NCBI GenBank assembly: GCA_002725365.1
Contig: PBOW01000020.1
Coordinates: 1-9,174 of the forward strand
Length of the DNA: 9,174 nucleotides
Reading direction: 5' to 3'
From: Chloroflexota bacterium
GTDB lineage: Bacteria > Chloroflexota > Dehalococcoidia > UBA2979
Under the pieces are notes generated by a model. It ran no database searches, had not been told where the DNA came from, and saw nothing but the letters and a program-made list of their open reading frames with translations. Each line of letters starts with the position of its first letter. The stretch's first letter is position 1. The position numbers and the translations under genes are program-made. Of the stretch, positions 1-7,175 are shown piece after piece.

Positions 1-173
1 TCTATTTCTAATCGAGAAAGCATCTCCGTAATCAGCGCTCCACCGCCATGGACGATTACGAATTTCCTTTGCGTATCAGATAGTTCAAGAATGTCCGTGA
101 GGGTCGTGTCATTTGCGCCGAGGGTGGACCCCCCGATTTTCACTACGGTCAGGATTTCAGTAATTTTGGACAT
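1..173 (-). CDS. argB: Acetylglutamate kinase ArgB, N-terminal part (runs off the window start)
   Basis: Phosphorylates N-acetyl-L-glutamate with ATP, the second step of arginine biosynthesis in the cytoplasm. Translating the minus strand from ATG at 173-171 gives 57 codons before the window ends. The amino-acid-kinase signature VVKIGGS lies at residues 10-16, with the phosphate-binding Lys12, and the glycine-rich VIVHGGGALITEM follows at residues 39-51. The start is fixed by a GGAGG 4 nt upstream. argJ ends only 9 nt before it, so the two genes form an operon. Only 11 residues precede Lys12, which resembles the short E. coli-type enzyme and lacks the N-terminal helix of arginine-inhibited hexameric kinases. 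The related LysW-aminoadipate kinase LysZ is the main alternative, but the HGGG motif and the argJ neighbour favour ArgB. Confidence 0.87.
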   Translation of the reverse strand, partial: MSKITEILTVVKIGGSTLGANDTTLTDILELSDTQRKFVIVHGGGALITEMLSRLEI

Positions 174-185
174 TTTGCCTCCTTA
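174..185 (-). promoter_or_regulatory. argB ribosome binding site fused to the argJ stop codon
   Basis: Read on the minus strand, TAAGGAGG contains the argJ stop TAA (185-183) directly followed by the Shine-Dalgarno GGAGG (182-178), 4 nt before the argB ATG. The arrangement suggests translational coupling of the two arginine genes. It also fixes the argB start. Confidence 0.8.
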
Positions 186-1412
186 CGTTGTGTAATCAGC
201 ATTAATATGAACGTACTCGTCAGTTAAATTGCAACCCCATGCGGTTGCTTCGAAAATCCCATTACCAACCGCTACATCAATAACCACTTCATCGGTATCC
301 ATGGAACGTGACAATTTGTTGAGATCGATATCACATGGTGCCCCGTCCTCAAAAACAGTCGTCCCAGAAATATTGACTGAAATCGTATTAGTATCGATTT
401 CAGATTCGGCTCGCCCAATTGCCATCAATACTCTACCCCAGTTGGGATCATTGCCTGTGACCATGGTTTTAATAAGCGGTGATGAAACGATTGTTCGAGC
501 AATGTTCCGTGCCGACTGCAACGAGGACGTACCTTTAACTTGAGCTTGGATGAGGCTCGTTGCCCCCTCACCATCCGCGGCGAGGTCTCGAACTAATTTC
601 TCTGAGAGCAAGTAGAGAGCATTTTTAAACGATTCCGCAGCGGGATGCTCATCATCTATGGGGCTGCCGATTTTTTGGGATGCAAGCATCAGTACTGTAT
701 CGCTGGTGGACGTATCCATATCGATATCGAGCATGTTGAACGTCTGGTCTACCGTGACTTTTAGGATATCTTGCATCCAAGAAGGATCGACATTGGCGTC
801 GGTTGTAATGAATCCAAACATCGTTGCCATATTTGGGTGAATCATCCCAGAACCTTTGGCACATCCTCCAATTACGTATTCTTGATTTTCTACTGAAAAA
901 CGAATCGCACACTCTTTTACCTTCGTGTCAGTAGTCATGATCGATCGCGCGAAGTTATGTCCTCCGGAGGCGCTGGGTTGGAGTGATTGAATTCCTGTCG
1001 AAATAGTTGCCATCGGGAGACGACGTCCTATCACGCCGGTCGACGCATTGAGGATTTTCGAAGGGAGCGTGTTTGAGAGCGCAGCGGCCTGTATGCACAT
1101 ATCTTCGCCGTCAATCTTCCCCTGAGGGCCAGTCATAGTATTAGCGTTCCCAGAGTTAACGATCAGCCCTTTGAAGTTGGTATTTTTTGCTAGCAACTCA
1201 CGAGATCGCTGAACCGGCCATCCTGTTACTGAATTTTGAGTGAATACTCCGGCGACAGTACACTCATCCTCGCTGAGTAATATACCGAGATCGAATTTAG
1301 GCTCTTCCCCGTAAGTTTTAACGCCCGAAAAAATGGCGTCGGCCGAAAAACCCGAGGGAGAGGTTATATTCCCGTGTTCAATCCACGTGAGATCTGATGG
1401 AGGACTTTGCAT
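183..1412 (-). CDS. argJ: Bifunctional glutamate N-acetyltransferase / amino-acid acetyltransferase ArgJ
   Basis: Transfers acetyl from N-acetylornithine to glutamate, releasing ornithine and recycling the acetyl group. Bifunctional members also use acetyl-CoA. The protein is 409 aa from ATG at 1412-1410. A TTG seven codons upstream keeps the frame open, but AGAAGG sits 6 nt before the ATG and supports the shorter form. Numbering from the ATG, STGVIG is at 124-129 (oxyanion-hole region). KGSGMIHPNMATM is at 186-198, with the self-cleavage site between Ala196 and nucleophile Thr197. GNDPNWGR is at 320-327, and the family C-terminus ends DEYVHINADYTT. The protein should mature into alpha and beta chains. 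Length and all landmarks are normal. It lies upstream of argB and diverges from an acetyltransferase gene across 65 bp. No argC is visible beside it. Whether it is mono- or bifunctional cannot be read from sequence alone. Confidence 0.96.
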   Translation of the reverse strand: MQSPPSDLTWIEHGNITSPSGFSADAIFSGVKTYGEEPKFDLGILLSEDECTVAGVFTQNSVTGWPVQRSRELLAKNTNFKGLIVNSGNANTMTGPQGKIDGEDMCIQAAALSNTLPSKILNASTGVIGRRLPMATISTGIQSLQPSASGGHNFARSIMTTDTKVKECAIRFSVENQEYVIGGCAKGSGMIHPNMATMFGFITTDANVDPSWMQDILKVTVDQTFNMLDIDMDTSTSDTVLMLASQKIGSPIDDEHPAAESFKNALYLLSEKLVRDLAADGEGATSLIQAQVKGTSSLQSARNIARTIVSSPLIKTMVTGNDPNWGRVLMAIGRAESEIDTNTISVNISGTTVFEDGAPCDIDLNKLSRSMDTDEVVIDVAVGNGIFEATAWGCNLTDEYVHINADYTT

Positions 1413-1424
1413 GCTTCGCCTTCT
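1413..1424 (-). promoter_or_regulatory. argJ ribosome binding site
   Basis: On the minus strand AGAAGG (1424-1419) lies 6 nt before ATG 1412-1410. This decides for the ATG over the upstream in-frame TTG at 1433-1431, which would place this Shine-Dalgarno inside the coding region. Confidence 0.7.
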
Positions 1425-1464
1425 CTTTATCAAGCTATACTCCGCACAATTAGCAGAGATTCCG

Positions 1465-1471
1465 TATTATA
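1465..1471. promoter_or_regulatory. Overlapping divergent -10 elements between argJ and the GNAT gene
   Basis: The 7-bp stretch TATTATA reads TATTAT on the plus strand (1465-1470), 7 nt before the GNAT ATG. On the minus strand it reads a perfect TATAAT (1471-1466), directed at argJ. Predicted start sites would be near 1477-1478 (plus) and 1458-1459 (minus), about 18-20 bp apart. No good -35 hexamer is visible on either strand. Promoter activity is inferred from the hexamers and their position. Confidence 0.5.
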
Positions 1472-1477
1472 CCCTCT

Positions 1478-1999
1478 ATGACCACAGAGATTAGGCTGGC
1501 AAACAAAGAAGACATGCCAAATATTAATGCGATTTATAATCGCGAGATCCGTGAAGGAACCGCTACCTGGCACCTGACGGAATGGGACGAGCCCGAACGT
1601 CTCGAATGGTTTGCTGAGCACACGGCTGAAAATGGTGAGCCAATCCTTGTCTATTCGGAGCAGGGGGTTATCGCGGGCTTCGCCTATCTCACAAAATATC
1701 GAGGAGCTCGAGGAGGGTACCGCTATACTCGTGAGAGTACTGTTTATGTGGACGAGAAATTTCAAGGGCAAGGTATCGGGACTTGCCTTCTTGACGCACT
1801 AATTCAAGCCGCAAGAGACTACGGACTACATGTTCTCGTAGCTTGGATAGATTCCGAGAATGTAGCATCAATTAATCTGCATAAAAAAATGGGCTTTAGT
1901 ACAGTAGGGATTGAGCCAGAGACAGGTCATAAGTTTGGTAGCTGGCGATCAAATCAAGAAATGGCTTTCGTTCTAGGGCAAGAAGGAGATAATGAGTAG
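1478..1999 (+). CDS. GNAT N-acetyltransferase, phosphinothricin/methionine-sulfoximine acetyltransferase type (PAT/YncA family)
   Basis: Predicted to acetylate the amino group of a small molecule from acetyl-CoA in the cytoplasm. Family members act on phosphinothricin, methionine sulfone/sulfoximine or related amino acids; the substrate here is not known. The protein is 173 aa, normal for the family. After an N-terminal IRLANKEDMPNINAIYNREI segment comes ESTVYVDEKFQGQGIG at about residues 87-102, containing the acetyl-CoA loop QGQGIG. N-ASINLHKKMGF then lies at about 128-139, and GHKFGSWRSNQEMAF near the C-terminus. No Shine-Dalgarno precedes ATG 1478; instead a TATTAT lies 7 nt upstream, suggesting a leaderless mRNA. 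The end overlaps the next gene by 8 nt, so the two are probably cotranscribed. The shared promoter with argJ does not prove a link to arginine metabolism. Confidence 0.88.
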   Translation: MTTEIRLANKEDMPNINAIYNREIREGTATWHLTEWDEPERLEWFAEHTAENGEPILVYSEQGVIAGFAYLTKYRGARGGYRYTRESTVYVDEKFQGQGIGTCLLDALIQAARDYGLHVLVAWIDSENVASINLHKKMGFSTVGIEPETGHKFGSWRSNQEMAFVLGQEGDNE

Positions 2000-2657
2000 T
2001 AAAGATTGTGAGATGGGCACACGATCAAATGAGGGTATTGACGGCACCAAATCTGGTTTAGCTAGCATATCTATGCGGGAATTAATCCGTCTCGATAGGA
2101 CGGTACTGTTCTCAATTCTTCCTATTCCTTTTATCTCCTATGCAGTGGATCGGGATGAACGTCTCGGGATTATCGTGGCTGTTATTTCTGGTATTTATGT
2201 GCTGTTTCTTACTCGAAATAGAGTTCGACTACGTTGGTTATTGTTTCTGTTTGGCTCCCTATTTTTTGGTGGTGCCATCCTCGGACTTATCACGGGTAGT
2301 GCGAAACTGTTTTTTGCCACGGATCCGGCTGAAGATTTCCTCACAGCAACAGCGATGTTTGTTTCCATTTATATCAATCGTCCGCTTGCTGGGCTGCTCA
2401 TGCATGAGATGTTCCCAGCTGTTCGAGGAAAAATTGAATCCGAAACCCGCTATCTTAAGCAAGTCACGGCTGTGGTTGGTTGTGTCAATCTCACAACTGG
2501 ATTGTTTCGCACATTCCTCCTACTGAGTTCGGTTCCTGTGGAATACTTTGTTTTGATATCCAGACCGATTGCTTTTACCGGTTCCGGACTTACAGTGCTG
2601 ATTTCTCTGTGGTTATTGAAGCGACGCTCTCAGCAACTCCGCAGAAATGGAAGTTAG
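1992..2657 (+). CDS. Multi-pass membrane protein of unknown function (VC0807/DUF3159-like)
   Basis: A 221-aa protein with a polar N-terminus (about residues 1-35) and roughly six hydrophobic segments near 37-52, 58-75, 82-101, 116-138, 157-178 and 183-208. It ends in a basic tail with KRRSQQLRR. The pattern of ITGSAKLFF followed by a segment ending SIYINRPL recalls the VC0807/DUF3159 group of inner-membrane proteins distantly related to septation protein A. This is recognition only and the function is unknown. The start overlaps the GNAT stop by 8 nt and is preceded by AAGGAG (1983-1988), only 3 nt from the ATG, a short spacing. An ATG at 2073 (residue 28), just before the hydrophobic part, is an alternative. 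It converges on nth with a 1-bp gap and no terminator between. Confidence 0.72.
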   Translation: MSSKDCEMGTRSNEGIDGTKSGLASISMRELIRLDRTVLFSILPIPFISYAVDRDERLGIIVAVISGIYVLFLTRNRVRLRWLLFLFGSLFFGGAILGLITGSAKLFFATDPAEDFLTATAMFVSIYINRPLAGLLMHEMFPAVRGKIESETRYLKQVTAVVGCVNLTTGLFRTFLLLSSVPVEYFVLISRPIAFTGSGLTVLISLWLLKRRSQQLRRNGS

Positions 2658-2658
2658 T

Positions 2659-3321
2659 TCATAACCCAACCCTAGGGCACTTGTCCGCAAGCGGGCATGC
2701 TTTGCATGCTGGATTGCGCGCGTGGCATGTCCGTCTTCCATGTTGGATAAGGTCCATATGGTAGGCGTATATGTCTTTCGGAGGAACGCTCTCTTCGAGC
2801 TTAATATGTGCTTTTTCTGCCGTCATATTCGCTGGAATCAAGCCAAGTCGCTTAGATACTCTCTCTACGTGAGTGTCTACCGGCAGTACGGGTCTACCAA
2901 GCGCGAAGAGTAAAACGCAGGCAGCAGTCTTCGGGCCAACTCCTGGAAGTGACATGAGCCAGTCACGTGCCTCAGTGAGGGGGATGAATTCAAGAAATGA
3001 TAAGTCGAAACTATCGTTCCGATCGGCTATTTCTCTAAGGATATAAGTTATGCGTTTAGATTTTGTTGGAGCAAGCCCACCGGGTCTAATTGCTTCCTCT
3101 AGTTCGGCTACATCTGAGGACAATATTAACTCCCATGATGGGAATTTCTCGAGTAGTCTATGCATCGCTTCTCCTGAGTTATGGTCGGAGGTATGCTGCG
3201 AGAGCACAGTAAGGATTAGCTCGAACATCGGATCTCTAGACACCTGCTGAGGCGGGCGAGCATAAGCTTCATCTAGAATTTCAATTATTTCATTGGGTTT
3301 CCACTTTTTTTTTGGTTTCAC
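2659..3321 (-). CDS. nth: Endonuclease III (DNA glycosylase / AP lyase)
   Basis: Base-excision repair enzyme that removes oxidised pyrimidines and nicks the abasic site. The protein is 220 aa, close to the family norm. The helix-hairpin-helix LPGVGPKTA is at residues 125-133, with the catalytic Lys131. PVDTHVERV follows at 147-155, with the catalytic Asp149; the 18-residue spacing equals that of K120 and D138 in E. coli Nth. The [4Fe-4S] loop is complete: Cys199-X6-Cys206-X2-Cys209-X5-Cys215. Lys131 marks a bifunctional glycosylase/lyase rather than MutY. The start is GTG (3321-3319) with only a distant AAAGG about 12 nt upstream, so it is less certain; the next ATG (residue 32) would cut into the conserved domain. 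Codons 4-6 lie in a run of nine A on the coding strand. It diverges from selD across 73 bp. Confidence 0.92.
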   Translation of the reverse strand: MKPKKKWKPNEIIEILDEAYARPPQQVSRDPMFELILTVLSQHTSDHNSGEAMHRLLEKFPSWELILSSDVAELEEAIRPGGLAPTKSKRITYILREIADRNDSFDLSFLEFIPLTEARDWLMSLPGVGPKTAACVLLFALGRPVLPVDTHVERVSKRLGLIPANMTAEKAHIKLEESVPPKDIYAYHMDLIQHGRRTCHARNPACKACPLADKCPRVGL

Positions 3322-3394
3322 TTAAGCTTTCGCCTTTACACTAGACCCATGTGGTACAAATCTTAGCGGATGAGTAATTATGGGAATCCTTTAG

Positions 3395-4453
3395 GTGACA
3401 AAAAGAGATCAAATACGTTTGACGGAACTTGCAGAATGCGGAGGCTGAGGAGCGAAACTCGGTCTCGAACCGCTGCTGCAGGTGCTGCAGCCCATTCACG
3501 ATATGTTTCAGGACTCAGATGATGAGAATATGCTCGTTGGCCTGCGAGAATCTGATGATGCGGCCGTTTATGAAGTGGCTGATGGTATGTCAGTCATTCA
3601 GACTGTCGACTTTTTCCCTCCGATAGTTGACGATCCGTGGACATATGGAGCTATATCCGCTGCGAATGCAATGTCAGATGTGTATGCGATGGGTGGAGAC
3701 GTCAAGTTCGGCCTCAATATAGTTGGTTGGCCTGAGGACTTAGATACTACTTATCTTCAGGAGGTACTTCGTGGTGGGGCTGAGAAGTTGCTCGAGGCAG
3801 GGGCGTTGGTGGCCGGCGGACACACGGTTAAGTCCCAGGAGCCTTTGTTTGGGCTCTCTGTTTCAGGGCTTGTCCAATCTGAAAAATTGGTTCGGACGAG
3901 TGGTGCCCAACTAAATGATCTCCTTGTTATCACTAAGCCGATTGGTACCGGCGTGGCTTTGACAGCATGCAAAGGAAATGCAGAGCTAGCATCGTCACTA
4001 CTTCCAGCAGTAATTCAGTCGATGCTGGTTCTAAATCAGAAAGGATCAGAGACAGGGCTGCGGTGCAATGTGAGTGCAATGACCGATGTCACGGGATTTG
4101 GTCTTGTAGGCCACGCTGCGGAAATGGCCGATCAATCTAACGTGACACTTGTCATCCGTAGTGGGTCAGTTCCATTATTTGCTGATGTTATTGACCTTGT
4201 TGATAATTCAGGGTTGTCAGGCGGATTGGGCTCGAATAAAGCTGGTCTTCTGAAGAAGATAGGTAACCCTGATACTTTGTCATCGAACTTGCTGGATTTG
4301 TTTTTCGATCCCCAAACCTCGGGGCCTCTACTCCTATCGCTTGCGCCTCCAGATGCAACAGAATTTTGTAATGAGATGGAATCATTGGGACAACAATGCT
4401 GGATAATCGGTGAAGTAACCGAATTTTCGGGCAGCTCGATTCTGTTTGACTAG
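3395..4453 (+). CDS. selD: Selenide, water dikinase SelD, with selenocysteine encoded by in-frame TGA
   Basis: Makes selenophosphate from selenide and ATP, the selenium donor for Sec-tRNA and selenouridine synthesis. The frame is open from GTG 3395, after an in-frame TAG at 3392-3394, to TAG 4453, except for TGA at 3446-3448. Read as Sec (U), it gives 352 aa beginning MTKRDQIRLTELAECGGUG. This matches the family N-terminus RLTxxxxxxGC/U with Sec18 at the catalytic position and Lys21 three residues on, as Cys17 and Lys20 in E. coli. Later landmarks are DDAAVY near 54-59, TVDFFPPIVDDP near 70-81, NAMSDVYAMGG, GGHT at 141-144, TDVTGFGLVGH at 230-240 and DPQTSG. A GTG at 3482 is the first start after the TGA, but beginning there would delete the catalytic residue. 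There is no good Shine-Dalgarno; GGGA at 3382-3385 is weak, and TAATTAT at 3375-3381 may be a -10. TGA as an inactivating mutation is unlikely given its exact position. Confidence 0.93.
3446..3448 (+). other. Selenocysteine codon (recoded UGA) in selD
   Basis: TGA in the selD frame lies between GGC and GGA, giving the context ECGG-U-GAKLG. The reading frame is intact and homologous on both sides, and the codon falls on the residue that is Cys or Sec throughout the SelD family. This is the standard signature of a recoded UGA. Confidence 0.9.
3449..3491 (+). promoter_or_regulatory. Candidate bacterial SECIS element downstream of the selD UGA
   Basis: Two hairpins can form inside the coding region after the UGA. 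The stronger has a perfect 7-bp stem (3475-3481 with 3485-3491, GCTGCAG against CTGCAGC) capped by loop GTG at 3482-3484. The loop G lies 34 nt after the UGA, within the 16-37 nt window reported for bSECIS, with G first in the loop as expected. The other is nearer: AGCG (3451-3454) pairs with CGCT (3471-3474), and TCG (3459-3461) with CGA (3466-3468), exposing GGTCT, which resembles the loop of the E. coli fdhF SECIS. Which one SelB reads cannot be decided by eye. Confidence 0.55.
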
Positions 4454-4485
4454 GTCGGATGGTGACTAATTTTTAGCAAGGGGAC

Positions 4486-4514
4486 TTGCGCTGTGGCTCA
4501 GTTGTGGGTAAATT
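4486..4514 (+). promoter_or_regulatory. Putative groEL promoter
   Basis: TTGCGC (4486-4491) and TAAATT (4509-4514) are separated by 17 bp. The -10 abuts the CIRCE operator, so transcription would start inside the inverted repeat, as is usual for HrcA-controlled promoters. Hexamer matches are moderate (3/6 and 4/6), so the operator position carries most of the weight. Confidence 0.42.
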
Positions 4515-4540
4515 TAGCACTCACCGTCTTAGAGTGCTAA
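4514..4540 (+). promoter_or_regulatory. CIRCE operator (HrcA binding site)
   Basis: A perfect consensus CIRCE: TTAGCACTC (4514-4522), 9-nt spacer, GAGTGCTAA (4532-4540). It lies 107 nt before the groEL start. It implies HrcA repression of groEL at normal temperature with relief on heat or misfolding stress, HrcA itself being a GroEL client in known systems. hrcA is not in the window. Confidence 0.97.
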
Positions 4541-4629
4541 GTAGGTGAATGTTTCGGCGGGGCGTAATTTTCTGATAGATCACCCTGCCGTTTGAGTGTG
4601 CATATTTTGAAATGTATTAGGAATTGTAG

Positions 4630-6264
<1,635 letters not shown>

Positions 6265-6278
6265 GCTAAAGCCAAGAT

Positions 6279-6318
6279 AAAATAGAAAGAGCGGCCAACT
6301 GGCCGCTCTTTCTATTTT
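6279..6318 (+). terminator. Rho-independent terminator after groEL
   Basis: A perfect inverted repeat with 18-bp arms (6279-6296 and 6301-6318) and tetraloop AACT. The inner part is GC-rich (AGAGCGGCC) and the outer part is A/T-rich, ending in TTTT, with AAAA on the other side. The symmetry allows bidirectional termination. It begins 14 nt after the groEL stop and insulates groEL from nuoB. Confidence 0.93.
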
Positions 6319-6321
6319 GTC

Positions 6322-6350
6322 TCGACGTGTATCGATTCCCGAGTTACTAT
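6322..6350 (+). promoter_or_regulatory. Putative nuoB promoter giving a leaderless transcript
   Basis: TCGACG (6322-6327, 4/6 to TTGACA), 17-bp spacer, TACTAT (6345-6350, 5/6 to TATAAT). Only 7 nt separate the -10 from ATG 6358, so transcription would start at or next to the start codon. There is no Shine-Dalgarno. The -35 begins 3 nt after the groEL terminator. Confidence 0.5.
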
Positions 6351-6357
6351 CAAGATA

Positions 6358-7167
6358 ATGGATATAAAGAAACCACACTCGAGCGAGCTTTTTTTACCTT
6401 TTGGGCAGTCTGTTTCGCATGGAACACAGGACATCAGGATTCGAAACGGCGTGATGAATTTTGCTGAGCCCAGTGATTCTGCGGGAGCCTTACCCCGTTT
6501 GGGCGGAATTCCGATCGCGGATGAACTTACCGTGGATCAGGCCGCGATTGAGGAAGAAGTTCGTAAAAATGTACTTGTTACCACAACGGAAAACATACTG
6601 AATTGGTCGAAAGCTCATTCACTATGGCCAGCAATGTTTGGTCTTGCGTGTTGTGCTATTGAGATGATCGCCTCAGCGACGAGCCGGTATGACATTGCGC
6701 GATTTGGTTCTGAGGTATTTCGAGCCTCTCCACGCCAGGCTGATCTCATGATTGTGGCAGGAACGGTTACGTGGAAGATGGCACCAGTCGTCAGACGCAT
6801 TTATCTCCAGATGGCTGATCCGAAGTGGGTAATCTCGATGGGTGGTTGTGCCACGATGGGTGGCCCATTTTCGTACGCGTACAGTGTGGTGCCTGGAGTT
6901 AACTTGCTCACTCCGGTGGATGTCTACGTGCCAGGATGCCCCCCCAGACCGGAGAGCCTATTGCAGGCCCTGATGATGCTGCAAGAACGGATCAAGAACT
7001 TCGAGGTGGCGGGTCAGCGGGAACGTCCAGAACCGGATGGCGATTTTTCTAGTTTTCTTCCGGCCGGTGATCCTATTCGCAAAGAGCTGGAGTCTCTATT
7101 TCCACCGTACGAAGGGCTTGATGATCCGTCTAGAAGAAGTGGTGGAGTACCACTTGCTAAAGTTTAG
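6358..7167 (+). CDS. nuoB: NADH-quinone oxidoreductase subunit B (NuoB)
   Basis: Peripheral-arm subunit of respiratory complex I that binds the terminal [4Fe-4S] cluster N2 and passes electrons to quinone. All four ligands are present: the tandem Cys98-Cys99 in [11 protein letters not shown], Cys164 in [11 protein letters not shown], and Cys194 in VPGCPPRPE. The core runs from about residue 72 ([20 protein letters not shown]) to about 216. At 269 aa it is long, with about 70 extra N-terminal residues and a charged C-terminal extension of about 50. ATG 6358 lacks a Shine-Dalgarno but has a promoter-like element placed for leaderless expression; ATG 6454 (residue 33) is an alternative. No other nuo gene is in the window, which is unusual because complex I genes normally cluster. 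The four ligands argue for a functional subunit. It could also serve a related hydrogenase-type complex. Confidence 0.93.
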   Translation: MDIKKPHSSELFLPFGQSVSHGTQDIRIRNGVMNFAEPSDSAGALPRLGGIPIADELTVDQAAIEEEVRKNVLVTTTENILNWSKAHSLWPAMFGLACCAIEMIASATSRYDIARFGSEVFRASPRQADLMIVAGTVTWKMAPVVRRIYLQMADPKWVISMGGCATMGGPFSYAYSVVPGVNLLTPVDVYVPGCPPRPESLLQALMMLQERIKNFEVAGQRERPEPDGDFSSFLPAGDPIRKELESLFPPYEGLDDPSRRSGGVPLAKV

Positions 7168-7175
7168 CGATATTC

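Noticed and set aside
652..912. Minus-strand open frame inside argJ
   Set aside because: It is an alternative-frame shadow of argJ, which has full-length homology in its own frame.
2140..2764. Plus-strand open frames at 2140-2526 and 2480-2764
   Set aside because: They are out-of-frame readings of the membrane protein gene, and the second runs into nth on the opposite strand. Neither shows a family motif.
3470..3491. CTGCTGCAGGTGCTGCAG as a short tandem repeat
   Set aside because: It is coding sequence in the conserved SelD frame and is better explained as a candidate bSECIS hairpin.
3482..4453. GTG 3482 as the start of SelD
   Set aside because: It removes the first 29 residues including the catalytic Cys/Sec and Lys. 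The homologous frame continues upstream through TGA.
4549..4567. Short leader peptide in the groEL 5' region (ATG, six codons, stop)
   Set aside because: It has no ribosome site and no attenuator-like hairpins. CIRCE already explains the regulation.
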